DNA of 64,000 nt, taken from Deltaproteobacteria bacterium (GTDB taxonomy: Bacteria; Desulfobacterota; GWC2-55-46). A program made the position numbers and the translations under genes. The DNA is taken from the NCBI GenBank assembly GCA_019912665.1, contig JAIOIE010000021.1, positions 199,679-263,678 on the forward strand, in the 5' to 3' direction. This document shows positions 49,916-58,418 of the stretch, piece by piece; within the stretch, counting starts at the first letter, position 1, and every line of letters begins with the position of its first letter. Under the pieces are notes generated by a model. It saw nothing but the letters and a program-made list of their open reading frames with translations. It ran no database searches and had not been told where the DNA came from.

Positions 49916-52681
49916 ATGAAAAACAACAAAGGTTTTTGCAAACTACTGTCCTTATTCTGTTTAACCATATTCCTGCTTACAGGGTGCGGTGGCGGAGGGA
50001 ATGATAGCAGTCAAGCCTCCGCAAAACTTGCCTCAAACGCCAAGGCTCTCGATCAAAACACCACAGAAAACCTTGCTTCAGTTTCTGAGGATGGCGCCTT
50101 GCTTATCTTCTCGGGAACTACCTCTCAGATAGAATCGCTGCAAATAGGAGATGTAATTATCTCCGGTATTGCAACGGAAACGCCCGGAGGCCTTCTTAGA
50201 AAGGTGGAAAGCATCTATACCGCGCCAGACGGCACGGTGCAGGTGACGACAAGCGAGGCAATGCTGACGGATGCGTTCGAAGAACTCCGTATAAAGGGAA
50301 CAGTCACATCCGATGCCGGAGCCGCGGCTTTTACCAGGTCGGCATCTATAGACCTCATCCCGAAGATCACTTATAAAATCCCTGGCACCAATCTCGGAAT
50401 TTCCGGCGATATTGATGCGACCATGTCTGGAGATTATACGTACAGCCCCATGTTGGATTACGATATAGATATTGGCCTGCGTAACCAGAAGCTCAAGTTT
50501 ATTTTAAGAGGTCCCGCCACCCTGGATATGGATGTCGCCGTTAACGCGATGGCTGGAGTAAGCATTAATAATAATGTTCCACTCAGCGCATTGCCTATAT
50601 ACATTGGTGTTGTTTCAATTCCAATTCCAGTCCCTCCATTTGCGATAGTTATAACCTTTGAATTTATCCCTAGCGTCGGCATAGTTTTTTCTGGCGAAAA
50701 TACTTTTGACAAGACTTACGGATTCAGGTCATCCGCAACCATTGAGGCTGGCCTTGATTATGAAAACGGCAACACCACACTGGTCTCTTCATTCGAAGAT
50801 TATAATTATACTCCCTATTCACATGATGGCTGGGCTGGCATTGGGTCAGCCAAATTGTATTTCAGCCCGAAGATCGGGATGTATATATATGGTGTTGCCG
50901 GACCATATTTTGACCCGCGGCCTTATGGAAAATTTTCGAGTTTGTACTCTTCTTCTGGCAACCATGTGGAGGCAGGGGTCGGCATTTCGGGCAATATTGG
51001 TGGGGAACTGAAATTTTTGACTAAGTCACTGGCTGGCATCAATCTCGAGATTGCTGATATTTATTATCGTTTGTGGGCCTCTGAAGACACCGGCCCGCCT
51101 TCAATGCCGACGGATCTTACTGCCATGGCCGCCTCTGTCAGCCGGATTGATCTCTCATGGACCGCTTCAACCGACGATGTAGGCGTGGCTGGATACATGA
51201 TTTACAGGGGCGGCACCTTAATAGATACTACAACAAACACGACGGCATCAGACACTGCGCTATCCCCTTCAACGAGTTACTGCTACTCGGTTTCGGCGAT
51301 CGATGCGGCTGGTAATGAGTCTATTTATAGCTCTACTGTTTGCGCAACTACCCTATCCGCACCGGATGAGTCTGCTCCCACTATACCCACTGGATTGACA
51401 GCCACAGCTGTCTCGTCATCAATATACCTGAGCTGGGCGGCTTCATCTGACAATGTAGGCGTAGCCGGGTACAGGGTTTTCAGAAACGGGGCTCAAATAG
51501 GGACATCCACGACCACATCCTATGCCGATACCATGCTCCCGTTCGGTGAATACTGTTATACAGTCCGTGCATACGATGCGGCGGGCAATGCATCTCAAAG
51601 CAGTCTCTCAATATGTACGACTCTCTCTCCACAAACTCTCACGGCGATAAACGCAGGATTCTGGCATTCTATAGCTCTCAAATTAGACGGCACGGTATGG
51701 TCCTGGGGATATAATTTTAACGGCGAGCTTGGAAATGGCACTAATGCAGACAGCAACATCCCCGTGCAGGCTAGCGGGCTTACGGGGGTGGCCGCAATAG
51801 CCGGTGGAAACCGTTATACCATAGCTCTCATGGCGGACGGTACGGTATGGGCCTGGGGAGACAATTACATCGGCCAGCTTGGGAATGGCACTAATGCAGA
51901 CAGCAACATCCCCGTGCAGGTTAGCGGGCTTACCGGGGTGACAGCAATAGCCGGGGGAAACACTCATACTATTGCTCTCAAATCAGACGGCACGGTATGG
52001 ACCTGGGGACAAAATGGCCACGGCCAACTTGGAAATGGCACTAATGCAGACAGCTACATACCCGTGCAGGTTAGCGGGCTTACCGGAGTGACCGCAATAG
52101 CCGCGGGAAGCGATCATACAATAGCTCTCAAGTCGGACGGCACGGTATGGACCTGGGGATATAATTTTAATGGCGAGCTTGGAAATGGCACTAATGTAAG
52201 CAGCAGCATCCCCGTGCAGGTTAGCGGGCTTACCGGGGTGACAGCAATAGCCGGGGGATACAATCAGACAATAGCTCTCAAGTCGGACGGCACATTATGG
52301 ACTTGGGGAGTTAGTTTCTACGGCCTTGGAAATGGCACCGATGTAAGCAGCAGCATACCCGTGCAGGTTAGCGGGCTTACCGGAGTGGCCGCAATAGCCA
52401 GAGGATACGATCATACTATAGCTCTCAAGGTGGACGGCACGGTGTGGTCCTGGGGAGGAAATGGCCACGGCCAACTTGGAAATGGTACTGATGTAAGCAG
52501 CAGCATACCCGTGCAGGTTAGCGGGTTTACCGGAGTGACCGCAATAGCCGCGGGATACCATCATACTATAGCTCTCAAGTCGGACGGCACATTATGGGCT
52601 TGGGGAGCTAATTACTTCGGCCAGCTTGGGAATGGTACGGATGTAGGCAGCAACATCCCAGTGCAGGTGAACGAGTTTTAA
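49916..52681 (+). CDS. Lipoprotein with FN3 domains and RCC1 repeat propeller
   Basis: A protein of about 921 residues. It starts MKNNKGFCKLLSLFCLTIF with a lipobox LLTGC, so it is probably exported and lipid-anchored. Residues about 30-395 form a beta-rich region without a match I can name. Two fibronectin type III domains follow (GPPSMPTDLTAMAAS to about 485, then APTIPTGLTATAVS to about 570). The C-terminus is seven RCC1 repeats of 50 residues, each of the form IALKxDGTVWxWG, LGNGT, IPVQVSGLTGV, enough for one seven-bladed propeller; the fifth has lost one residue. Codon use is visibly more A+T-rich than in the flanks. No Shine-Dalgarno is clear; an ATG at 49901 is the alternative start. 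A surface binding or adhesion role is likely but unproven. Confidence 0.85.
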   Translation: MKNNKGFCKLLSLFCLTIFLLTGCGGGGNDSSQASAKLASNAKALDQNTTENLASVSEDGALLIFSGTTSQIESLQIGDVIISGIATETPGGLLRKVESIYTAPDGTVQVTTSEAMLTDAFEELRIKGTVTSDAGAAAFTRSASIDLIPKITYKIPGTNLGISGDIDATMSGDYTYSPMLDYDIDIGLRNQKLKFILRGPATLDMDVAVNAMAGVSINNNVPLSALPIYIGVVSIPIPVPPFAIVITFEFIPSVGIVFSGENTFDKTYGFRSSATIEAGLDYENGNTTLVSSFEDYNYTPYSHDGWAGIGSAKLYFSPKIGMYIYGVAGPYFDPRPYGKFSSLYSSSGNHVEAGVGISGNIGGELKFLTKSLAGINLEIADIYYRLWASEDTGPPSMPTDLTAMAASVSRIDLSWTASTDDVGVAGYMIYRGGTLIDTTTNTTASDTALSPSTSYCYSVSAIDAAGNESIYSSTVCATTLSAPDESAPTIPTGLTATAVSSSIYLSWAASSDNVGVAGYRVFRNGAQIGTSTTTSYADTMLPFGEYCYTVRAYDAAGNASQSSLSICTTLSPQTLTAINAGFWHSIALKLDGTVWSWGYNFNGELGNGTNADSNIPVQASGLTGVAAIAGGNRYTIALMADGTVWAWGDNYIGQLGNGTNADSNIPVQVSGLTGVTAIAGGNTHTIALKSDGTVWTWGQNGHGQLGNGTNADSYIPVQVSGLTGVTAIAAGSDHTIALKSDGTVWTWGYNFNGELGNGTNVSSSIPVQVSGLTGVTAIAGGYNQTIALKSDGTLWTWGVSFYGLGNGTDVSSSIPVQVSGLTGVAAIARGYDHTIALKVDGTVWSWGGNGHGQLGNGTDVSSSIPVQVSGFTGVTAIAAGYHHTIALKSDGTLWAWGANYFGQLGNGTDVGSNIPVQVNEF
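51671..52678 (+). repeat. Seven tandem 150-base RCC1-coding repeats
   Basis: Units begin at 51671, 51821, 51971, 52121, 52271, 52418 and 52568 (ATAGCTCTCA or ATTGCTCTCA marks each). Period is 150 bases except the fifth unit, which is 147. Long stretches, such as the segment coding GNGT to IPVQVSGLTGV, are almost identical between units at the DNA level, showing recent duplication or gene conversion. Confidence 0.9.
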
Positions 52682-52898
52682 TAATTAAAAGTTTCTCTGC
52701 ATCGGTTAGGTTTGCTGAATTTGATACATCTCTCCAGATAAAAATACTTTTTTATACTCTGTTCGTTATAGTTTCCCATTTTTTGTTTTTTCAAACTCTT
52801 CCCAAGGTATTTCTTAAAAGATAAAACTGCCTACATAAGTCAGGCAAAAAAGCCGTAACGTATTAATAAAAAAACGTGAATCCAAAATGGAACATTAG
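52682..52898. other. Intergenic A+T-rich DNA, no gene
   Basis: About 217 bases of A+T-rich sequence between the lipoprotein stop codon and the second tRNA-Phe fragment. I see no open frame, RNA or clear regulatory site. Confidence 0.6.
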
Positions 52899-52961
52899 CT
52901 GAAAATCCCCGTGATCTGGGGTTCAATTCCCTCCATGGCCACCTTTAAAATCAAGGGGTTA
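52899..52961 (+). repeat. Direct repeat, copy 2 (truncated tRNA-Phe)
   Basis: This copy holds the anticodon loop (CTGAAAATCCCCGTG), T-arm (GGTTCAATTCC), an imperfect acceptor strand (ATGGCC for CTGGCC) and the CCA-adjacent bases, but no D-arm or 5' acceptor strand, so it cannot be a working tRNA. It continues into the same downstream TTAAAATCAAGGGGTTA as copy 1. It marks the far boundary of the 3.5 kb islet. Confidence 0.75.
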
Positions 52962-52990
52962 GCTGACATTGGCTGACCCCTTTTCTTTTT
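52955..52990 (+). terminator. Rho-independent terminator at islet end
   Basis: GGGGTTAGC (52955-52963) pairs with GCTGACCCC (52972-52980) with one G-U pair, then TTTTCTTTTT. Its first arm is part of the direct repeat, but the second arm differs from the tRNA terminator. It would stop transcripts from the lipoprotein gene. Confidence 0.7.
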
Positions 52991-53141
52991 GGATCATAGG
53001 ACCAGCCAGGGCCGCGTAAACCCTTCAGAGCCTGAATAGTTCTGCCTTACTATATTATAAAGCCCTGCCCTGGACTTATTATTTTGTCTTTTCAGGTTTA
53101 AAAAAGAGCCCGAAGTCTGGAATCGGAATAGAGTGTTTTTA

Positions 53142-53171
53142 TTGGATTATGCCTGACTTTTCTTGTATCAT
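53142..53171 (+). promoter_or_regulatory. Possible promoter of the Dlt-like operon
   Basis: TTGGAT (53142-53147) and TATCAT (53166-53171) are spaced by 18 bases. The -10 box matches five of six, the -35 box is weak. It sits 40 bases before the first gene in the gap 52991-53212, which otherwise shows no feature. Confidence 0.35.
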
Positions 53172-53212
53172 TCCGCATAAAGAAGATCGACACTGCAAGT
53201 ACTTTCTCCCGG

Positions 53213-54157
53213 ATGACGAGCCAGAACAAATTCCCGGTGTCACTTAGAAGTAGAAACGGCTGGGCCGAGCTTTTTGAGCTCAAAAGGACCGCCGAGCCGC
53301 ATGTGCATCAGATAGAGCCCACGAACAGCTGTCCCTATTCCTGTGTCATGTGCCCAAGGCCTTCCCGCATGGAGCGCGAGGTCGGGTTCATGGACTTCTC
53401 CCTTTATCAGAAGATAATAGATGAAATTTCCGGCTTCTCAGAGCCCGTAAGGGCAAAGGAGATCGAGCTTTTCCATTTTGGCGAATCCCTTCTCCATCCT
53501 CGCGTGCACGATATGGCCGGGTACGCCTCGGGCAAGGGCCTCAAGACGACCCTTTCCGTGAACGCGCCCGAGCTTACGCCGACCGTCCTGGATAAACTGG
53601 TCGAAAACCGGCCGTTCAGGATAATTGTATCTTTCGACGGATACGACGAGGAGAGCTACAGGACAATACGCGGCAAGTCCGCCGACTACGTTAAAGCAAC
53701 GGAGAACATCGCTAATATCGCAAGGCTACTCAACGGGAATTCCGGGCTCGGTGGCGTTAACATAGCGCTCCGGATAATCCGCCTTAACGCTAATGACAGG
53801 CGCATAGAAGAGTTCAGGCGCGAGTGGGAGGATAAGGGCGTGCCCGTGGAAGTGCGCGAGTTCTTCCCCTGGACCGAAAAAGAGCTCGTCCCGCTCGGGG
53901 AAGTGAAAAAATACCCGCCTTTCATGCCATGCCCATTCCCCTGGCAATACCTGGTTGTCCAGTGGGACGGCACCGTGGTCCCGTGCTGCCGCGACTATAA
54001 CTCCGCAAACGTTATGGGGAACGCGGCCGTATCGACTCTCAAGGATATTTGGAATGGCGAAATCTATTCCGGCTTAAGAGAGCAGCACCGCACCGGCGAG
54101 TACGGGACGAACTCTTTCTGCAAAGGCTGCATGGACATCTTCTACACCGAGGGATAG
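53213..54157 (+). CDS. Radical SAM/SPASM-domain protein
   Basis: A 314-residue radical SAM enzyme. QIEPTNSCPYSCVMCPRPSR holds cluster Cys 40, 44 and 47; ELFHFGESLLHPRVHDM and LSVNAPELTPTVLD continue the barrel. The C-terminal SPASM region reads MPCPFPWQYLVVQWDGTVVP, then CCRDY and FCKGCMD, enough cysteines for an auxiliary cluster. SPASM enzymes modify peptides, sugars or amino acids. Here it is followed 7 bases later by an AMP-dependent ligase, so it may make or alter the acyl group that the operon then activates. No Shine-Dalgarno is obvious before the ATG. Substrate unknown. Confidence 0.86.
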   Translation: MTSQNKFPVSLRSRNGWAELFELKRTAEPHVHQIEPTNSCPYSCVMCPRPSRMEREVGFMDFSLYQKIIDEISGFSEPVRAKEIELFHFGESLLHPRVHDMAGYASGKGLKTTLSVNAPELTPTVLDKLVENRPFRIIVSFDGYDEESYRTIRGKSADYVKATENIANIARLLNGNSGLGGVNIALRIIRLNANDRRIEEFRREWEDKGVPVEVREFFPWTEKELVPLGEVKKYPPFMPCPFPWQYLVVQWDGTVVPCCRDYNSANVMGNAAVSTLKDIWNGEIYSGLREQHRTGEYGTNSFCKGCMDIFYTEG

Positions 54158-54164
54158 GATTCTT

Positions 54165-55700
54165 TTGACGCACACGCCGAATACGATAGCTTCTCTTTTC
54201 GAGACGTCCGTTTCCAAAAACGGGTCCTCGCCCATTATAATTTTTGACGACGGCAGCAGCTTAAGCTACTCGGAGGCAGGCGTCCTCGCGAAAGACGTTG
54301 CCGGCCGGCTTCAGGCCGCTGGCATCATGAAAGGAGACCGGGTAGTCTCCATATCGCGAGCCTCGGCTGAAGCAGCGGTCGTATTCTGGGCCTCGGCGCT
54401 CGCAGGAGCGGTCTTCGTCCCGGTCGACTACGCGCTTTCCACGGATGCCCTCCCCGCGATCATAAAAAGAGCAGGGCCTAAAATTATTTTCCTTGGCCGA
54501 GAGAGCACGAGGTCTGAAGAGCCCGCCGGCATCGAGACCATATCATACGGCCCTGAATCTGATCCGCGGCTTAAATCATTCTCCGCCTGGCTTGATGAGG
54601 GCGGCAAAGACTACCGGGCCGGTCCGGTCTCGCCTGAAGACGATGCGGCAATCCTTTTCACGTCCGGGACTTCCGGGCTTCCAAAAGGCGTAGTGCTGTC
54701 GAACGCCGCCCTTTGCGGAAGCGGCCGCCTCGTCTCAGAGGTCTACGGATGGACGGGAAAGGACAGGATCCTCTGCACGGGCGATTTCCACACCATGAGC
54801 GGACTCCGAAACCCGTGCGTGGCGGCGCTCCGGGCCGGCTCGTCATTCATAATAGCGCCTGAGAATGTGAGAAAGAACGCCGCTGCCGCCTCCGAACTCA
54901 TGGAGAAAACCGGCACAACCGTTCTGTGCACTGTCCCGGCCTTTCTCGCCCAGTTCGTACTCTTTCCCGAAAGGGTTTCAAGCCATTTCGTCAAAGAATT
55001 GAGGCTTGTCATGTGCACCGGCTCGAGCCTGCCCGAATCCATGGCTGAAAAATTTGAAATGCTTTTTGGCAGGCCCGTGCTCAATTATTACGGCCTCACC
55101 GAGACGGCAGGCTTCTGCATAGGCGTCCCTCCGGGCAGGGAACTGGATTTCAGGGGCACCATAGGGATACCTGCCGGGTGCGCGACGAAAATAATCGCCT
55201 CTGGAGGAAGGGAAGCTGCAGAGGGCGAAACCGGAGAGCTTTTCATAAAAACGGAGAACCTCATGAGCGGCTACTTCGGGGAACCCGAGGCCACTGCGGA
55301 AGTGGTCAAGGACGGCTGGTACAAAACGGCGGACCTCTGCCGCACGCGCCCTGACGGCTCCATCGAGCTTATCGGAAGAGCCGACGACGCCTTCAAGGAC
55401 GCACGGGGAGAGCTTGTCCACCCGGCCCAGATCGAGCGCGCCATCGAATCCTCTCCCCTTGTCATCGAAGCCGCTGTCTGCGCCCTGGGCGCTGAAGGGG
55501 GCCGTCCCGTGATTGAGGCTTTTGTCGTGCCAAGAAACCCGAGCGGGGAGAAAAGAAAAATCACAGAGGAACTTAAAAGGCACTGCCTTGCGGTCCTCGG
55601 ACATAATAGGACGCCGGCGGACTTCAGGCTCGTTGATTCGCTTCCGCGCGGCACAAACGGAAAATTGCTCAGAAGAAAATTGAAAGAGGCTTGTTTATGA
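54165..55700 (+). CDS. AMP-dependent acyl/aminoacyl ligase
   Basis: A 511-residue member of the ANL superfamily. AAILFTSGTSGLPKGVVLS is the P-loop (A3), LNYYGLTETAGFCIG the A5 motif, ELFIKTENLMSGYFG then WYKTADLCRTRPDGSIELIGR the A7/A8 region, and GTNGKLLRRKLKE carries the catalytic A10 Lys. It adenylates a carboxylic acid, like DltA or stand-alone NRPS adenylation domains, and probably loads the ACP fused to the next gene product. The A8 hinge ends GRADDAFKDARGELV instead of the usual GRxDDxIKxxG form. It starts at TTG 54165 with AGGA 6 bases before. Confidence 0.87.
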   Translation: MTHTPNTIASLFETSVSKNGSSPIIIFDDGSSLSYSEAGVLAKDVAGRLQAAGIMKGDRVVSISRASAEAAVVFWASALAGAVFVPVDYALSTDALPAIIKRAGPKIIFLGRESTRSEEPAGIETISYGPESDPRLKSFSAWLDEGGKDYRAGPVSPEDDAAILFTSGTSGLPKGVVLSNAALCGSGRLVSEVYGWTGKDRILCTGDFHTMSGLRNPCVAALRAGSSFIIAPENVRKNAAAASELMEKTGTTVLCTVPAFLAQFVLFPERVSSHFVKELRLVMCTGSSLPESMAEKFEMLFGRPVLNYYGLTETAGFCIGVPPGRELDFRGTIGIPAGCATKIIASGGREAAEGETGELFIKTENLMSGYFGEPEATAEVVKDGWYKTADLCRTRPDGSIELIGRADDAFKDARGELVHPAQIERAIESSPLVIEAAVCALGAEGGRPVIEAFVVPRNPSGEKRKITEELKRHCLAVLGHNRTPADFRLVDSLPRGTNGKLLRRKLKEACL

Positions 55701-57511
55701 ACCCGACCCCGCTCGACATAGCGGCCGCATTTGAAAATGCCGCTGCCGCAAAACCCACGAAACCGCTTGTCGTCACTGGCAACGGGACTCTCACCTACGG
55801 GGGGCTGCTTGAGCGCACCGACAGGCTTTCGGGCCTTCTCAAAGGCGCGGGAATAAAGGCAGGGGACAGGGCTATAATCTCTAGCAGGGACGATATCGAA
55901 GTGGCCGCCGCGTTCCTTGGATTGCTGCGTAACGGTGTCGCTCCGGTGCTCATCGATCCGCGCCTGCCGGACCCGGAGGCCGCAAGGCTCGTGGTTGCCG
56001 CAAAGGCCGGGTGCGCCTTTTTGGACAAAGACATAAGGCACAGGGCGGCTGATACAAGAGCGGTATTCGAGGTGGGCAAAAAGTCTGCAAAGGCCGGCTT
56101 TCTGAGCAGGTTTTCGAAAAAAGACGCCTCTCCACTTCCGTCGTATCTTGAGGCCGCGCTCCCCGCCCAGCCTCCTCCGGGTATCGACCGGGGCTCGGAT
56201 GCGTATATTTTGTTCACTTCAGGGACGACCTCGCGGCCAAAAGGCGTCAGGATAAGCCACTCGGCCCTCTTCACGCACCTTGGGACGCTTTCGAGGCAGT
56301 TCGGTCTTGACGAGGCCTCCCGAATACTGAACGTACTCCCTCTTAACCATGCCGACGGCATAGTCCAGGGCCCGCTTGCCGCATTCTTCAACTCTGCCAC
56401 CCTTTACAGGCCGCTTGATTTCAGCGTTCAAAATATAACCGGCCTCATGGATTCGGTATACCGTGAGCGCATAACTCATTTCGTAGCCGTGCCGACGATG
56501 CTCTCGCTTATAAACAGGCTCGGGCAGGGACATGAGGATGGCTTCGCCACGGAAGATTTCCAGCTCATAATATCCACGGCCGCTTATCTCGAACAGAGAC
56601 TATGGGAGGAATTTGAAAAGAGGTTCAAGGTCAGGGTAGCCAATGTGTACGGCCTTACCGAGACGGTCACGGGCGCACTTTTCTGCGGTCCAGGAAACTC
56701 TGACCGGCGAGTTGGTACCATCGGCAAACCGGCCGATTGCGAGGCAAGGATCATGAGGGAGGACGGCTCGGAAGCCCCGGCAGGAGAGGCAGGGGAACTG
56801 TTCTTGAAAGGCGACAACATCATGACCGGATATTTCGAAGATGCTGAGGCCACGCGTGAGGCATTATCCGGCGGCTGGCTCCGTACCGGAGACATTGCAG
56901 TCAAGGACGTGGACGGCTATTACAGGATCGCAGGCAGGAAAAAAAACGTCATCATCTCCGGAGGCCGCAACATACATCCCGAGGAGGTCACCGAGACGTT
57001 AAAGGAGCACCCCGACGTGCTTGAAGCCGTGACCTTCGGTGTCGAAGACGAGACATGGGGCGAGCGCGTCGTGTCCTGTGTCGCCCTCGCACCCGGTTCT
57101 TCCTACGGAGAAAGGGCTCTTGTTGAGTTCTGTCGATCGAGGATAGCCGAGTACAAGGTGCCGACGAGCGTCTACATACTCCCGGAACTTCCAAAAGGGC
57201 CTTCAGGCAAGGTGGTAATACCGGTCGCTAAAAAGATGGCGCTTGAGTCCCTGCCCCCGGCGGCAGGGACCATTGGAAACCTGAAAAGCAGGGTCCGCTC
57301 GGCGGCTGCGAATACGTTCAAAACGTCCGTCGAGGAAATATCTTCATCGTCCACGCCGGCCGAAATACCGGAATGGGATTCGCTCGCGCACCTTCAGTTC
57401 GTGGTTGCCCTTGAGGAGGCGTTCGGTATACGGCTTGCCCCTGCCGACATCATCAGGATTCAGTCCATAGGCGATGCCGAGAGGATAGTTGGTGAAAAGC
57501 TCTCGTCCTGA
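55697..57511 (+). CDS. AMP-dependent ligase fused to an acyl carrier protein
   Basis: A 604-residue two-domain protein. Residues 1-515 form an ANL ligase: YILFTSGTTSRPKGVRIS (A3), NVYGLTETVTGALFCG (A5), WLRTGDIAVKDVDGYYRIAGR (A7/A8), KKNVIISGGRNIHPEEV and GPSGKVVIPVAKK with the A10 Lys. Residues about 530-604 are an acyl carrier domain with the phosphopantetheine site in EIPEWDSLAHLQFVVAL (Ser about 562). This corresponds to DltA and DltC in one chain. The ATG at 55697 overlaps the previous stop as ATGA. The carrier would bring the activated acyl group to the MBOAT protein encoded downstream. Confidence 0.9.
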   Translation: MNPTPLDIAAAFENAAAAKPTKPLVVTGNGTLTYGGLLERTDRLSGLLKGAGIKAGDRAIISSRDDIEVAAAFLGLLRNGVAPVLIDPRLPDPEAARLVVAAKAGCAFLDKDIRHRAADTRAVFEVGKKSAKAGFLSRFSKKDASPLPSYLEAALPAQPPPGIDRGSDAYILFTSGTTSRPKGVRISHSALFTHLGTLSRQFGLDEASRILNVLPLNHADGIVQGPLAAFFNSATLYRPLDFSVQNITGLMDSVYRERITHFVAVPTMLSLINRLGQGHEDGFATEDFQLIISTAAYLEQRLWEEFEKRFKVRVANVYGLTETVTGALFCGPGNSDRRVGTIGKPADCEARIMREDGSEAPAGEAGELFLKGDNIMTGYFEDAEATREALSGGWLRTGDIAVKDVDGYYRIAGRKKNVIISGGRNIHPEEVTETLKEHPDVLEAVTFGVEDETWGERVVSCVALAPGSSYGERALVEFCRSRIAEYKVPTSVYILPELPKGPSGKVVIPVAKKMALESLPPAAGTIGNLKSRVRSAAANTFKTSVEEISSSSTPAEIPEWDSLAHLQFVVALEEAFGIRLAPADIIRIQSIGDAERIVGEKLSS

Positions 57512-58418
57512 ACACAAGTACCCTCAACCGTTCCCTCCGCTCAGGCTCTGGCATATTGTAGCCGCTCTTTTCACGTGCGTTTTCCTTGTGTCTTTGCCAG
57601 CGTACAGGACATATCACCTGGAGGCGGAGGCAGCCTACCGAAACTCCTATCTACAAAGATTTGAAAAGTTTTCAGATCGGAGCGATGCCGGAGACAAGGG
57701 CCTGAGGGTTATTGCCATTGGCAGTTCCCTTATGGCGTACGCTATTATGCCTGACCAGGCGTTTGAGGAGCTAGCTTCCGAAAAGCTTATGTCTCTCAAA
57801 TTCCTTCACCTCGCGCGTCCATGCGCAGTGCTGGAGGATTTCAAGCTTTTTTTTGAAAAGGTCCTCGACGTTCGCCCAAGCATCATTCTTCTCGAATCTG
57901 ATAGTGTTTTTTACCACAGGTGCGAAAAGGGTTTTTTAAAGAGTTACCCGGATTTCCTGCGGGAGGCTGTACGAAAAAGTCTGAAGGTCAAAAGGCCCGC
58001 TCTGCCGGAGCCTCACATCAATACTTACGCCAATATCCGGGACGACGTCCCAAGGCTGCAAGCCGTTAAAAAGTCCGCCGGAAGGATTAAAAAATCCGTA
58101 GCTTCATTTAACAGGAGGACTCTGGTCGGGTTCGATGAAGTGGGGACTTTTTTCAGCGAGGCGGCCAAAAGGGGCGTGCGCGTGGCGCTCGTAGATGTAA
58201 GGCGGTCGCCCGAGTTCGAAGCGCTTGCAGGCGACTACAAATCGGACAGGGCTGCCCTTTTTGAAAGACTCCGGAGCGAATACAGAATCACAATGGTCGC
58301 GTTTCCTGAGGAGATGGCGTCCGAATTCTATGCCGACCCCGCCCATATGAACGAAGCAGGGCGCAAAAGGTTTTCACAATGGCTCGTGAAGGAACTCAAA
58401 TTGATGGCTGAATCATGA
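57492..58418 (+). CDS. SGNH/DltD-like membrane-anchored protein
   Basis: A 308-residue protein with one N-terminal membrane helix (about 18-38, LRLWHIVAALFTCVFLVSL) and an outside domain resembling SGNH hydrolases and DltD. LRVIAIGSSLMAYAI gives the candidate nucleophile in G-S-S (77-79), SIILLESDSVF an inner strand, and FYADPAHMNEAGRKRFSQWL the D-x-x-H pair (Asp 282, His 285) near the C-terminus. Its partner role with the MBOAT gene (4-base overlap) is inferred from the same pairing in Dlt and alginate or cellulose acylation. The GTG at 57492 has GAGAGG 7 bases upstream and overlaps the ligase gene by 20 bases; TTG 57489 is the alternative. Confidence 0.8.
   Translation: MKSSRPEHKYPQPFPPLRLWHIVAALFTCVFLVSLPAYRTYHLEAEAAYRNSYLQRFEKFSDRSDAGDKGLRVIAIGSSLMAYAIMPDQAFEELASEKLMSLKFLHLARPCAVLEDFKLFFEKVLDVRPSIILLESDSVFYHRCEKGFLKSYPDFLREAVRKSLKVKRPALPEPHINTYANIRDDVPRLQAVKKSAGRIKKSVASFNRRTLVGFDEVGTFFSEAAKRGVRVALVDVRRSPEFEALAGDYKSDRAALFERLRSEYRITMVAFPEEMASEFYADPAHMNEAGRKRFSQWLVKELKLMAES

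Noticed and set aside
51671-52678. CRISPR array or satellite DNA
   Set aside because: The 150-base period keeps frame and encodes RCC1 blades; the units have no spacer structure.
52899-52944. A second tRNA gene
   Set aside because: It has the anticodon loop and T-arm of tRNA-Phe but no D-arm or 5' acceptor strand, and its acceptor side carries a mismatch; it is a fragment.
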